From: Stenotrophomonas ginsengisoli
Lineage (GTDB): Bacteria; Pseudomonadota; Gammaproteobacteria; Xanthomonadales; Xanthomonadaceae
Length of the DNA: 64,000 bases
NCBI RefSeq assembly: GCF_001431485.1
Contig: NZ_LDJM01000032.1
Location: 21,116 to 85,115, forward strand
Direction of reading: 5' to 3'
Numbering within the stretch: the stretch's first letter is position 1; each line of letters starts with the position of its first letter. The notes beneath the pieces are model-generated. The model was given only the letters and a program-made list of their open reading frames with translations, did not search any database and was not told where the DNA came from. The translations under genes were made by a program, and so were the position numbers. Below are positions 7,433 through 17,284 of this stretch, in pieces.

Positions 7433-8650
7433 ATGCGCCTGCTGCACACGTCTGATTGGCATCTTGGCCAGCATTTTTTCGGCAAGAGCCGGCAACACGA
7501 ACATGCCGCCTTCCTGCACTGGCTGCTGGCCCAGGTGCAGCAGCACGCCATTGATGCGGTGATCGTGGCCGGGGATGTGTTCGACACCGCCAGCCCGCCC
7601 AGCCATGCGCGCGAGGCCTATCACCAGCTGGTGCTGGACATGCATGACGCCGGCGCGCAGCTGGTGGTGCTGGGCGGCAACCATGATTCGCCGGCAGTGC
7701 TGGGCGAGTCACGCCAGCTGCTGGCGCGTCTGCACACCCGGGTGGTGCCGTCCCTGGACGGTGCTGCGGCCGAGCATGTGCTGGCCCTGCGCCGGCGCGA
7801 CGGCAGCACCGGGGCATTGCTGTGCGCCATTCCCTTCATCCGCGCGCGGGAGGTGCGCCAGTCCCTGCCCGGGCAGGAGGCGGAAGCGGCGCGGCAGGAC
7901 CTGGTGGCCGGTATTGCCGGCCACTACGCTGCCATCCATGCCGCGGCGGTGGCGCTTCGCGATGAAGAGGGCCTGCAGGTGCCGATCGTGGCCACCGGTC
8001 ACCTGACCTGTGTCGGGGCAAAGCGCAGCGAATCGGTGCGCGAGATCTACGTCGGCGCGCTGTCGGCATTTCCGGCCGATGCCTTCCCGCCGGCCGACTA
8101 CATCGCGCTGGGCCATATCCACCGCCCGCTCAAGGTCGGCGGTGCCGAACACATCCGCTACTGCGGCTCGCCCATTGCCCTGGGCTTTGACGAGCTGGAC
8201 AGCCCCAAGCAGGTGCTGCTGGTGGAGCTGGACGCTGACGGCCTGCAGGCGGTGACGCCCTTGCCGGTGCCGGTATTCCAGCCACTGCGCCGGATCAGCA
8301 CGCCGTTGGCCGGGCTGGAGCGGGCCCTGGCCGAGGTGGGCGCCGGGCTGCAACCCGGGCAGGTGGCCTGGCTGGAGCTGGAGGTGGTCGATGATGCCTT
8401 CCTGCCGGATTTGCCGGCGCGCGTGGCCGCGCTGCTGGAAGGGCTGCCTCTGGAGGTGCTGCGCCTGCGCCGGCGGCGGGCCAGCCAGCCGGCGCTGGCC
8501 CCGGCCCTGCAGTCACTCGATGAGCTGGACCCGCAGGAAGTGTTCGCCCGCCGCCTGGCCGCCGAGGACGGGCTGGATGCCGATCAACAGCAGGCCCTGC
8601 AGGGCTGCTTTGCCCAGGTGCTGGCCACTGTGCAGGAGGGCGGGGCATGA
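7433..8650 (+). CDS. sbcD: Exonuclease subunit SbcD (Mre11-type nuclease)
   Basis: This 405-residue nuclease subunit of the SbcCD complex opens and degrades DNA hairpins and double-strand ends, acting with SbcC. Metallophosphoesterase motifs are in order: HTSDWHLGQ (residues 5-13), VIVAGDVFDTASPP, VLGGNHDS, VATGHLT and YIALGHIHRP. These supply the two-manganese site. ATG 7433 is preceded by GGGGA; the frame extends upstream but without family similarity. Its stop overlaps the sbcC start in ATGA (8647-8650), so the two are translationally coupled. Length is normal for the family. Confidence 0.95.
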   Translation: MRLLHTSDWHLGQHFFGKSRQHEHAAFLHWLLAQVQQHAIDAVIVAGDVFDTASPPSHAREAYHQLVLDMHDAGAQLVVLGGNHDSPAVLGESRQLLARLHTRVVPSLDGAAAEHVLALRRRDGSTGALLCAIPFIRAREVRQSLPGQEAEAARQDLVAGIAGHYAAIHAAAVALRDEEGLQVPIVATGHLTCVGAKRSESVREIYVGALSAFPADAFPPADYIALGHIHRPLKVGGAEHIRYCGSPIALGFDELDSPKQVLLVELDADGLQAVTPLPVPVFQPLRRISTPLAGLERALAEVGAGLQPGQVAWLELEVVDDAFLPDLPARVAALLEGLPLEVLRLRRRRASQPALAPALQSLDELDPQEVFARRLAAEDGLDADQQQALQGCFAQVLATVQEGGA

Positions 8651-11600
8651 AGATCCTGTCCCTGCGCCTGCGCAACCTCAATTCGCTCAAGGGCGATACC
8701 CACATCGATTTCCGCACGCCGGCCTTTGCCGACGGCCTGTTTGCCATCACCGGGCCGACCGGGGCGGGCAAGTCGACCCTGCTCGATGCGATCTGCCTGG
8801 CCATCTACCACCGCACGCCGCGTTTTGATGCCGTCAACGCCAGCACCAATGCGCTGATGACCGAGCACACGGCCGAGTGCATGGCCGAGGTCGAATTCCT
8901 GGCCCGTGGCCAGTACTACCGGGCGCGCTGGAGCCAGCGCCGGGCACGCAACAAGGTGGACGGCAAGCTGCAGGCGCCGGAGGTGGAGCTGGCCCGTATC
9001 GACCCGGCCGACCCGGACGGGCGCGGGCAGATCCTGGCCGAGAAGGTGCGCGAGAAGGATCCGCTGGTCGAGCAGCTCAGCGGCCTGGATTACCAGCGCT
9101 TCACCCGTTCGGTACTGCTGGCCCAGGGCGATTTCTCGGCCTTCCTCACCGCCACCGACAAGGACCGCGCCGGGCTGCTGGAGCAGCTCACCGGTACCGC
9201 CGTGTACGGGCAGATCTCGGCCGAAGTGTTCGAACAAGCCAAGCAGCGCCGCCAGGCGCTGGCCGTACTGCAGGCCGAGGCCGCCGGCCTGCCGCCGCTC
9301 GGTGATGAGGCGCGCGCCGCGCTGCAGGCCGAACTGGCAGCGCTGCAGCCGCAGTGGGAGGCGGTGCAGGGGCAGCGGCAGGCCATCGAGCGCTGCGTGG
9401 CCTGGCGCCAGCAGCTTCAGGCCGCCCACAGTGAACAGCAAGCAGCCGAACTGACCCTGCAGCAGGCCGCAGCGATGCTGGCGGCAACGGCCGATGACCA
9501 GGCCGCGCTGGCCGCCGCGGCGCCGGCGGCACGGGCCTGGCCGTTCTGGCAGGCGCGCGAGCAGGCCCGTGGCGATGCCGAGGCGGGCGCGCAGGCCCTG
9601 CAGCAGGCCGTGGCCGCCAATGCGTCCGCACTGGCGGCCGAACAACAGGCGGCGGGGATCGGCCTGGCCGTGGCGGCGGCGCAGCAGCGTGCTGCCGAGG
9701 CGGCGCAGGCCGCGCAGCAGGCAAGCCAGACGCAGGCCGCCGCAGCCCTGGCGGCCTGCGCCGACGCGGCTGGGCTGGGTACGCTGCTGCCGGTATGGCG
9801 GCTGGCGCTGGAGCGCTGGCAGGCCAGCGTGCAATCCGTCGACCAGGCCCGCTGGCGCCAGCAACAGGCTGGCCAGGAGCTGGCCCAGGCGCAGCTGGCC
9901 CGCGATCAGGCCGCCCAGGCGCTGGCCATGCACCAGCAGCACGATGCGCAGGCCCGGCAACACTGGCAGGCGCAATCCCGGGCCTTTGCCGACAGTCTGG
10001 ATGGCCAGTCGTTGGAGGCGCTGACCCTGGCCCGGGAGGCGCTTGCCGAGCAGTACCGCCAGGCCAGCGAACTGCGGCCCCTGCTGGAACAGCAACAACA
10101 GCTGCAGACGGCCCTGGCCGAGCTGGGCCGGGGGCTGCCGGCGCGCGAGCAGGCCCAGGCGGCCGCCGCCCAGGCCGAGCAGGCGGCCCACACGGCATTG
10201 GCCCAGGCCACCACGCGGCTGGAAGACAAGCAGCAGATCCTGGCCCTGCGCCAGACCGTGGTCGGCCTCAATGCCTGGCGCGACCAGCTGCGCGATGGCC
10301 AGCCGTGTCCGCTGTGCGGGGCGCACGAGCACCCGGGCCTGGAAGGTGATGCCGATGCGCAACTGCTGCAGGCCCGTGCCGCCTGTGACCAGGCCCAGGG
10401 CGAGGTGCTGGCGGCCACTCGCGCGGTGCAGCAGGCCCAGGCCGGACATGCCGAGGCCCGGGCGCAGAACCAGGCAGTAGATCGCGAACAGCAGCAACAT
10501 CAACAGACGCTGGCAGCCTTGCAGCAGCGCTTGCACGAGGCGGGCGCGGTGGACCTGCCGACACTGGAAGACACCCTGACCGGCTTGGCCGCCCGCGGCC
10601 AGCAGGTGCGCCGGCAGCTCGATGCCGCCAGTGCCGCGCAGGCTGCCCAGCAGCAGGCGGCGCAGGAACTGGAAAAGGCCGGCCTGGCCCTGGAGGCGGC
10701 CGGCCAGCGGCTGAGCCTGCAGACCCAGGCCCTCAGCCGGGCCCAGGCATTGGACCAGACCCGGCAACAGGAACTGGCCGCGCTGCAGGCCGCCTGCCAG
10801 GACCAGGAACAGGCGCTGGCCGCGCAATGGCCGGCCGGTGTGCTCAATGACGATCCGCTGGCCTGGCTGGATACGCAAGAGCAGGCCTGGCGGCACCATC
10901 GCGATTGCGTGGATGCGCTGGGTGTGGCCGAACAGCAGCTGGGCGTGGCCGGCGAGGCGGTGCAGGAGGCCGGTCGCACCCATGCGCAGTGGCAGCAGCG
11001 CAGCAGCACGCCGCTGGTCTTGCCCGATGCTGCCGCCTTGCCTTCGTTGCCTCGGTTGCAGGAGCAGTGGCAGGCCGCGCAGCAACAGGCGGCACAGGCC
11101 GCGCAGGCGCTGATGGCCGCCGGTGCCCGGCAGCAGGCCGGGGCCGACACCTTGGCACGCAGCCAGCAGGCCCTGGATCAGGCGCTGGCCGAACACGGCT
11201 TGGCCGATACGGCCCAGCTGCTGGCCCGGCATCTGCCGGCCGCAGAACAGGCCTTGCGCCAGCAACGGGTGGATGAGGCCAGTCAGTGGCATCTGCGCGC
11301 CAGTGCCGAGGCTGCCCAGGCCGGTGCCCGGGTGGTGCAGCTGGCCGACCAGGCACTGAGCCCGTTGCCGCTGGACGGGCTGCTGGCCCAGCAGGCCGAG
11401 GTCGATGCCCACTGGCAGGCATTGGCCGAGCGGCGCGGGGTGCTCGATACCCGCCTGGCCGATGACCAGACACGGCGCCAGCTGCTGGGCCAACTGCACC
11501 AGCGGATCGCCGCGGCCGATGCCCAGGTCCGGCTGTGGGAGCGGCTCAACGAGCTGATCGGCTCCAGGGAGGGCGACAAGTTCCGCACCTTCGCCCAGGG

Positions 11601-12033
11601 GCTGACCCTGGACCGGCTGGTGCTGCTGGCCAATGGCCACCTGCAGCGACTGGATGGCGGGCGCTATGCCCTGCAGCGCAGCGACAGTGGCCTGGGCCTG
11701 CGTGTGGCCGACAGCTGGCAGGCCGATGTGGTGCGTGATGTGCGCACCCTGTCCGGCGGCGAGAGTTTCCTGGTCTCCCTGGCCCTGGCCCTGGGCCTGT
11801 CGGACCTGGTCAGCCATACCACCCGGATCGATTCGTTCTTCCTGGACGAGGGCTTCGGCTCGCTGGACCCGGACGCGCTGGATCTGGCCCTGGATGCCCT
11901 GGACGGCCTGAACGCCGAAGGCAAGCTGATCGGGGTGATCAGCCATGTGGAGGCGGTCAAGGAGCGCATTCCGGTGCAGTTGCGTGTGCGCAAGACCCGC
12001 GGCCTGGGCCACAGCGTGGTCGTGCTGCCCTGA
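8647..12033 (+). CDS. sbcC: Exonuclease subunit SbcC (Rad50-type ATPase)
   Basis: This 1128-residue SMC-like ATPase partners SbcD. The Walker A GPTGAGKST is at residues 36-44. Two long Gln/Ala-rich coiled-coil arms flank the zinc hook CPLCG (Cys554, Cys557) at the middle of the protein, where dimers join. The ABC signature LSGGES and the Walker B segment FFLDEGFGSLD are near the C-terminus. It drives ATP-dependent processing of DNA ends and hairpins at stalled or broken forks. The coiled coil is unusually rich in Ala and Gln, as in other high-GC relatives. A downstream terminator is not obvious. Confidence 0.95.
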   Translation: MKILSLRLRNLNSLKGDTHIDFRTPAFADGLFAITGPTGAGKSTLLDAICLAIYHRTPRFDAVNASTNALMTEHTAECMAEVEFLARGQYYRARWSQRRARNKVDGKLQAPEVELARIDPADPDGRGQILAEKVREKDPLVEQLSGLDYQRFTRSVLLAQGDFSAFLTATDKDRAGLLEQLTGTAVYGQISAEVFEQAKQRRQALAVLQAEAAGLPPLGDEARAALQAELAALQPQWEAVQGQRQAIERCVAWRQQLQAAHSEQQAAELTLQQAAAMLAATADDQAALAAAAPAARAWPFWQAREQARGDAEAGAQALQQAVAANASALAAEQQAAGIGLAVAAAQQRAAEAAQAAQQASQTQAAAALAACADAAGLGTLLPVWRLALERWQASVQSVDQARWRQQQAGQELAQAQLARDQAAQALAMHQQHDAQARQHWQAQSRAFADSLDGQSLEALTLAREALAEQYRQASELRPLLEQQQQLQTALAELGRGLPAREQAQAAAAQAEQAAHTALAQATTRLEDKQQILALRQTVVGLNAWRDQLRDGQPCPLCGAHEHPGLEGDADAQLLQARAACDQAQGEVLAATRAVQQAQAGHAEARAQNQAVDREQQQHQQTLAALQQRLHEAGAVDLPTLEDTLTGLAARGQQVRRQLDAASAAQAAQQQAAQELEKAGLALEAAGQRLSLQTQALSRAQALDQTRQQELAALQAACQDQEQALAAQWPAGVLNDDPLAWLDTQEQAWRHHRDCVDALGVAEQQLGVAGEAVQEAGRTHAQWQQRSSTPLVLPDAAALPSLPRLQEQWQAAQQQAAQAAQALMAAGARQQAGADTLARSQQALDQALAEHGLADTAQLLARHLPAAEQALRQQRVDEASQWHLRASAEAAQAGARVVQLADQALSPLPLDGLLAQQAEVDAHWQALAERRGVLDTRLADDQTRRQLLGQLHQRIAAADAQVRLWERLNELIGSREGDKFRTFAQGLTLDRLVLLANGHLQRLDGGRYALQRSDSGLGLRVADSWQADVVRDVRTLSGGESFLVSLALALGLSDLVSHTTRIDSFFLDEGFGSLDPDALDLALDALDGLNAEGKLIGVISHVEAVKERIPVQLRVRKTRGLGHSVVVLP

Positions 12034-12336
12034 GTGGGCAGGGCGGGAGCCTCGCCCGGGCACGGCGGGGTGCCTGCCGGATGGCCTGCCGGGCAATGGC
12101 CATCCGGTTCGGCCCGCAGCGCTGGGTAGCCCAGCCATGAGCGCTTGATCAACAGACCTGGAATCTGCCCGTTTCCGCTGTCCTGCCCGGCAGGCCGGGG
12201 CAGCGGGCGGATGCGGGCGGTTTGCGCGTTCTTGCCTTGAGCGGGGGCGTGTTGCCTGCCCGGCACGATGCTGTGTCGCAACAAAAGTTGTTCTAAATCA
12301 TGATGATGCGAATGGCAAGTGACCATTGGCAGTTTT
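12034..12336. other. Intergenic region upstream of the TonB-dependent receptor promoter
   Basis: No gene is supported in these 303 bases. Several GC-rich inverted repeats are present, for example GCTGGG-TAG-CCCAGC near 12120-12135, without T-runs. The base composition becomes AT-richer from about 12285 towards the receptor promoter. Confidence 0.5.
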
Positions 12337-12366
12337 TTGTGAACATTTGCGTAACAAATGTGTAAT
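12337..12366 (+). promoter_or_regulatory. Candidate sigma-70 promoter with embedded palindrome for the receptor gene
   Basis: TTGTGA (12337-12342) and TGTAAT (12361-12366) are separated by 18 bases. Between them lies the perfect inverted repeat ACATTTG-CGTAA-CAAATGT (12343-12361), which overlaps the -10 edge. That position suits a repressor site. The 103-base leader ends in the ribosome site ACAGGAG before ATG 12469. Confidence 0.5.
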
Positions 12367-12468
12367 CTCGCGCTCAGGGGCCATTCACTTTCCATGAGCG
12401 TGTACACGGCCCTTGTCTTGAGCAGCTGAGTCATTCCTCTTTCGTGGTTGTGATCAACAGGAGTTGTA

Positions 12469-15306
12469 ATGTCGATGAAGCGAAACAAGTTGCGTGATGC
12501 GATCGTCGTGTCGCTGGCCGTGGGCAGCATCAGCGTGGCCGGCATGGGCACCGCCCTGGCCCAGGAGGCACCGGCAGACGGCAGCAGCCAGGCGCAGACC
12601 CTGGATACGGTCAAGGTCACCGGCACCCGTCTGCAGAGCCAGACCATGACCGCGGCCAGTCCGGTGATGGAAATTGATGCCGAGCAGTTCCGCATCAGCG
12701 GTGCGACCAAGGTCGAGGACCTGGTCAACCAGTATCCGCAGCTGGACATGAGCTTTGACAACTTCGCCAACAACGGCGCCACCACCTATGCCACCGCCTC
12801 GCTGCGCGGCCTGGGCGCCGGTCGCACCCTGACCCTGGTCAATGGCCGCCGCATGCCGGCCGGCGCGTTTGAAACCACCGACCTGTCGACCATCCCGGCG
12901 GCGATGGTCAAGCGCGTTGATGTGCTCACCGGCGGCGCCTCGGCGGTGTACGGTGCCGACGCCGTTGCCGGTGTGGTCAACTTCCAGCTCAATGACGAGT
13001 TTGAAGGTGTCAGCGTCAACTACGGCTATTCGGCCTACCAGCACAACAACGAGAACAGCTACATCCAGGGGCTGATGGACAAGGCCGGCTTTGACTATCC
13101 CACCGGCAGCTCCGGCCTGGATGGCGTGTCGCGCAATCTGGACCTGGGCGTGGGCGGCTTCTTCGGTGATGGCGGCCATGCCGTGGCCTGGGTGACCTGG
13201 CGCGAGAACGAGGCCCTGCTACAGGGCCAGCGCGACTATTCCTCCTGTGCGCTGAGCAACCCGGGTACCGCCTGTGGTGGTTCGGGTACCGCTGACCCGG
13301 GCAACTTCCTTGTCGGTGGCACCAAGTGGATGATTGCCGACGGCAACGGCGGTTATGTGCCGGGCCAGCACCTGTACAACTACGCGCCGATCAACTACTA
13401 CCAGCGCCCGGATACCCGTTACACCGCCGGCTTCATGGCCAAGTACGAAGTGAATGAACACTTCGAGCCGTACATCGAGACCATGTTCGCCAACCGCCAG
13501 ACCTCGATCCAGATCGCCGAGTCGGGCACCTTCGGTTCGGCCATCACCGTGCCGTGCAGCACCAGCTACATCACCAGCCTGTGTGCCGATGCCGGCATCA
13601 CCACCGATGACGTGCGCATTGCCATGTACAAGCGCAACGTGGAAGGCGGCCCGCGCATCCAGGACATCGAGACCCAGACCTACCGCATCGTGGCCGGTGT
13701 GCGTGGTGCGATCACCGACAACTGGTCCTACGACGCGTCCTACACCTACGGCCGTGCCACCTGGAGCAATGTCGGCCACAACGATTTCCTGTTCAGCCGC
13801 ATCAACGACGCGGCCATGGGCTGCCCGACCGGCTCGTTCGCCGGCTGTGTCCCGTATGACATCTGGAATGACAACGTCAGCGTCGAGGCCGCCCAGGCCC
13901 TGGCAGGCACCAGCTTCCAGAAGCGCGACACCACCTACAAGGCAGTGAACGCCTTCGTCACCGGCGACCTCGGCTTCGGCCTGCCCAGCGCCAATGGCGA
14001 AAATGCCGGCCTGGTGCTCGGTTTCGAGCGTCGCGTGAACACCTATCTGCGCCAGTCCGATGCGGATTCGCTGGCCGGCAACTTCGCCGGTGCCGGCGGC
14101 GCCGACACCAACCTGAAGGCCGACATCAGTGTCAGCGAACTGTTCATGGAAGCCGCACTGCCGGTGATCGTGGGCGACGGCTTCGTCAGCCGCTGGGACA
14201 TGGAAGTGGGCTACCGCTATTCGGACTACAGCACTTCCGGAGAAACCAACACCTACAAGTTCGGCACCGCCCTGGAGCTGGACGAAACCGTGCTGGTACG
14301 CGGCAGCTGGAACCGCGCCATCCGTGCGCCGAGCCTGAACAACCTGTACTCGCCGGCAAGCATGGGCCTGTGGGGCGGCAATGATCCGTGTGCCGGTGCC
14401 ACGCCGACCGCTTCGGCTGCTGCCTGTGCCCTGACCGGCGTGAGCGCCGCCCAGTACGGCAACATCCCGGCCAGCCCGGCCGACCAGTACAACGGCTTCT
14501 TCGGCGGCAATGCCGCACTGGAACCGGAAACCGCCAACACCTGGACCATCGGCCTGGCCTTCAACCCGATCGAGAACCTGTCCATTGCCCTGGACTACTT
14601 CAACATCGAGGTCGAGGACACCATCTCCGAGATCGACCCGGACACCATCCTCAATGCCTGCATCACCGCACAGACCCTGTGTGACCGCATCCGCCGCGAT
14701 CCGGTGACCGGTGACCTGTGGTCGGGCAACAGCCAGAACGTGGACACCGCCGGCATGGTGTTCAGCCAGATCGGCAACAACGGTGGCATGCGCCGCAGTG
14801 GTATCGACCTGAATGTCATCTACGGCTGGAACGCCTTCGGTGGCCGCTTCAACACCACCTTCAACAGCACCTTCATGATGAAGGTGGAGCAGGAGCCGGT
14901 GCCGGGCGTGGTCAAGTACGACTGTGCCGGCCTGATCAATCCGTCCTGCGGGGCCAACCCGGAATGGCGTTTTGTCAGCAACCTGAGCTATACGCTGGAT
15001 CGCTACAGCGTCAATGCCCGCTGGCGTTATGTCGGTTCCAGTGACTACCGCGACGCGCTCACCGGCGCTGCCCTGACCACCGACAAGCTGGTGGCCGGTC
15101 ATGGCGGGCTGAAGGCTGCCAACTACTTCGATCTGTCCGGCTCGGTCACCCTGAGCGACTGGGTCAGCGTCAGCCTGGGCGTGAACAACCTGTTCGACCG
15201 TGAGCCGCCGATGGTCGGTGGTGGTCTGGTGGACAACGGTAACGGCGTTGCCGGCTATGACCAGGCGGGCCGTTACGTGTTTGGCAGCATCAACCTGCGT
15301 TTTTGA
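12469..15306 (+). CDS. TonB-dependent outer-membrane receptor
   Basis: This 945-residue outer-membrane transporter has a signal peptide with probable cleavage after GTALA (residue 31). A TonB box-like DTVKVTGTR follows at about residues 46-54. The plug domain (about 60-190) contains LRGLGAGRTLTLVNGRRMP and LTGGASAVYGADAVAGVVNF. The C-terminal beta barrel ends in the aromatic FGSINLRF, the expected BAM recognition end. It belongs to the large plug-and-barrel group common in Xanthomonadaceae that imports varied substrates (peptides, sugars, iron chelates). The substrate cannot be assigned, as no catabolic or siderophore genes flank it. It appears to be monocistronic with its own promoter and a strong terminator. 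Confidence 0.9.
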   Translation: MSMKRNKLRDAIVVSLAVGSISVAGMGTALAQEAPADGSSQAQTLDTVKVTGTRLQSQTMTAASPVMEIDAEQFRISGATKVEDLVNQYPQLDMSFDNFANNGATTYATASLRGLGAGRTLTLVNGRRMPAGAFETTDLSTIPAAMVKRVDVLTGGASAVYGADAVAGVVNFQLNDEFEGVSVNYGYSAYQHNNENSYIQGLMDKAGFDYPTGSSGLDGVSRNLDLGVGGFFGDGGHAVAWVTWRENEALLQGQRDYSSCALSNPGTACGGSGTADPGNFLVGGTKWMIADGNGGYVPGQHLYNYAPINYYQRPDTRYTAGFMAKYEVNEHFEPYIETMFANRQTSIQIAESGTFGSAITVPCSTSYITSLCADAGITTDDVRIAMYKRNVEGGPRIQDIETQTYRIVAGVRGAITDNWSYDASYTYGRATWSNVGHNDFLFSRINDAAMGCPTGSFAGCVPYDIWNDNVSVEAAQALAGTSFQKRDTTYKAVNAFVTGDLGFGLPSANGENAGLVLGFERRVNTYLRQSDADSLAGNFAGAGGADTNLKADISVSELFMEAALPVIVGDGFVSRWDMEVGYRYSDYSTSGETNTYKFGTALELDETVLVRGSWNRAIRAPSLNNLYSPASMGLWGGNDPCAGATPTASAAACALTGVSAAQYGNIPASPADQYNGFFGGNAALEPETANTWTIGLAFNPIENLSIALDYFNIEVEDTISEIDPDTILNACITAQTLCDRIRRDPVTGDLWSGNSQNVDTAGMVFSQIGNNGGMRRSGIDLNVIYGWNAFGGRFNTTFNSTFMMKVEQEPVPGVVKYDCAGLINPSCGANPEWRFVSNLSYTLDRYSVNARWRYVGSSDYRDALTGAALTTDKLVAGHGGLKAANYFDLSGSVTLSDWVSVSLGVNNLFDREPPMVGGGLVDNGNGVAGYDQAGRYVFGSINLRF

Positions 15307-15311
15307 TGTTG

Positions 15312-15337
15312 ATCAAGCAAGCTGCTTGATTGGTTTT
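15312..15337 (+). terminator. First hairpin after the receptor gene
   Basis: ATCAAGC (15312-15318) pairs with GCTTGAT (15324-15330) and is followed by TGGTTTT. It begins six bases after the stop and precedes a stronger terminator. Confidence 0.5.
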
Positions 15338-15373
15338 GGCGCCTCCTCCCGTACTCTCCCGGGAGGAGATTGC

Positions 15374-15404
15374 AAGGCGGGCCCAGCCGGGCCCGCCTTC
15401 TTTT
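15374..15404 (+). terminator. Strong Rho-independent terminator after the receptor gene
   Basis: An 11-bp perfect stem AAGGCGGGCCC (15374-15384) pairs with GGGCCCGCCTT (15389-15399) around AGCC and is followed by CTTTT. Another inverted repeat (CTCCTCCCG with CGGGAGGAG) lies just upstream, at about 15345-15367. Confidence 0.85.
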
Positions 15405-15436
15405 GTTGTGGCCCGGCAATGCCGGGCCGGCCTGGC

Positions 15437-17284
15437 TCACGCTGCCGTGGCGCAATCGGCCGGCTGCGCATCAAAGGCGATGCTCAGGCGCTGGCCATCG
15501 TGCTGTACCGGCACGGTGCCGTGCCACAGGTAGGAGGGGAACAGGGCCAGCCAGCCGGCCCGGGGAACGATGCAGCGCTGCGCAGGCAGGTCCAGGCCGA
15601 GGCTGTGCAATGGCTGGCCCAGCTGCAGGCAGCCGCTGTTGTCGCCAGCGTTGTCCGTATCGGCCACGCTGACGTGGAAGGCCGAACTGAGCCAGCCCTG
15701 GCTGTGGATGTGGTTGGCGTGGTGGCCACCGGCCGCCATGGCCACCGACCATGAACCGACAATGCGCAGATCCTGGCGCCGGCGTGACAGGAATGGATGG
15801 CGCGGGTCGGCAGGCAGGGAGGCAAGCCATTGGCGCGCTGTGTGGCACAAGGCGGCCTGGGTGGCCTGCAGTACCGGCTCGTCGCGGCCGAACAGGCGCC
15901 CACTGGTCTGGCTGCCACGGCGCACGCTCTGCACCAGCGGTTGCCCGCTGCCCTGGTGCAGCTGGCCCAGTTGCAGGCGCAGGGCCGGCAGCAAGGAAGT
16001 GATGGGCGGCTGGCCCGGAGCGCTGTGCACCGGCAGGTGGGCCACCAGCCGCTCGTAATCGCACAGCCAGTGGTAGCGGGCATCGCCTTGCAGGCGCCAG
16101 ACCAGGGACAGCAGGCTCCAGGCCTCCTGGTCGTGCGGGGCACAGGCCAGTGCGCGTTGGGCCAGTTGCCCGGCCTGCTCGATGCACTGGCGGCGCAGGG
16201 CCAGCCGGGCGCGGGCGTTGAGCAGGGCAGGATGGCGGGCAAAGCCGCGCTCGGCGCGCTGGTAGGCCAGCTCGGCCTGCGCCAGCTGGTCGGTACTGGC
16301 CAGCAGGTTGCCCAGGTACCACTGGGCAAGGCTGTCGTTGCTGTCGTTGAGCAAGGGACGCAATGCCTGCAGGGCCTGGCCGTGTTCGCCCATGTTGTGC
16401 AGGAAGCTGACCAGTTCGATGCGCAGTGCCTTGTGTTGCGGTGCCTGGCGCAGGGCCGCCAGCAGCGGGCTGGCCGGGTGCTCGGCAGTGCCCAGCCGTG
16501 GTCCATGTTCCCACAGCAGGTTGGCCAGGGTGGTCAGGCCCGGCAGGTATTGCGGGTGGCTGGCGCAGACATCGCGTGCGCAGGCCAGGGCCGGCTCGGG
16601 CTGGCCCAGGTCCAGCAGCAGGCCGCTGCGCAGGTCGGCCAGGATGGGTTCGTGCGGCCAGCGCTGCAGGCACTGCTGGACCGTTGCCAGGGCCGGCTGG
16701 GCTGCGCCACGTTCGCGCTGCAGGCGGGCCAGGGTCAGGCCGAGGCCGGGCGTGGCGGCAGGTCCGGCCAGCCGCTGCTGCAGGCACTGCTCGGCTGCGC
16801 CGAGCAGCCCATGCTGCTGGTACAGGCCGATCAGGGCGTTCACGGCCGTGGCCGGTACCGGTGCCAGATCGTGCAGCAGGAGTAGTTGCTGCAGTGCCAG
16901 GGGTTGATCGCCGGCCGCAATGGCCAGCCGGGCCAGCAGCAGGCGGCTGTCGACCGTATGGGCCGGGCAACTGGCGAGCACCCGGCAGGCGGCGGTGGGG
17001 CCCTGGTGCGCCTGCAGCCATTGGGCATATTCGATTGCCAGCAGGGGCGCCGCGGTCGGCTGGGCCAGCGCATGGGCGCGCGCATAGGCCTGGCCGGCGG
17101 TGCGGCTGTCTCCGCTGGCACTGCAGGCGCGTGCCAACAGCTGCCAGTGTGCGGCCTGGTTGGGTACCTGCGCACACAGCTGACGGGCCAGTACGGCAGC
17201 GCTGCCGGCCTGGCCGGCGGCCAGCAGGGCCTGCACCTGGGCCACGTGCTGGCCTTGCCCGGGCGGGGCGCTGGCCAGGCTCAT
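15437..17284 (-). CDS. TPR protein with C-terminal 2-oxoglutarate/Fe(II) oxygenase domain
   Basis: This 615-residue protein begins with repeated TPR-like helical pairs (roughly residues 10-450; for example LLLDLGQPEPALACARDVC and WYLGNLLASTDQLAQAELAY). It ends in a putative 2OG-Fe(II) oxygenase domain of the PF13759 type (about 500-610). Iron ligands are suggested by NHIHSQGWLSS and FPSYLWHGTVPV, and the 2-oxoglutarate contact by RLSIAFD. Such proteins presumably hydroxylate a protein or small substrate, but none is known. ATG 17284 overlaps the stop of the upstream exported-protein gene in ATGA, so the two form an operon. It has no signal peptide. Confidence 0.72.
   Translation of the reverse strand: MSLASAPPGQGQHVAQVQALLAAGQAGSAAVLARQLCAQVPNQAAHWQLLARACSASGDSRTAGQAYARAHALAQPTAAPLLAIEYAQWLQAHQGPTAACRVLASCPAHTVDSRLLLARLAIAAGDQPLALQQLLLLHDLAPVPATAVNALIGLYQQHGLLGAAEQCLQQRLAGPAATPGLGLTLARLQRERGAAQPALATVQQCLQRWPHEPILADLRSGLLLDLGQPEPALACARDVCASHPQYLPGLTTLANLLWEHGPRLGTAEHPASPLLAALRQAPQHKALRIELVSFLHNMGEHGQALQALRPLLNDSNDSLAQWYLGNLLASTDQLAQAELAYQRAERGFARHPALLNARARLALRRQCIEQAGQLAQRALACAPHDQEAWSLLSLVWRLQGDARYHWLCDYERLVAHLPVHSAPGQPPITSLLPALRLQLGQLHQGSGQPLVQSVRRGSQTSGRLFGRDEPVLQATQAALCHTARQWLASLPADPRHPFLSRRRQDLRIVGSWSVAMAAGGHHANHIHSQGWLSSAFHVSVADTDNAGDNSGCLQLGQPLHSLGLDLPAQRCIVPRAGWLALFPSYLWHGTVPVQHDGQRLSIAFDAQPADCATAA

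Noticed and set aside
12118..12136. GTAG-type REP (SMAG-like) element near GCTGGGTAGCCCAGC
   Set aside because: GTAG is in the loop rather than at the foot of a hairpin, and no second copy was seen, so it does not fit the known repeat design.
8584..12138. Very long open frame on the minus strand opposite sbcC
   Set aside because: Caused by high GC and Gln/Ala-rich codons of sbcC; protein is Gly/Leu/Arg-rich with no motif, while the plus frame has all Rad50 motifs.
13219..15102. Minus-strand open frame opposite the TonB-dependent receptor
   Set aside because: No family similarity; the plus frame has signal peptide, plug and barrel end.
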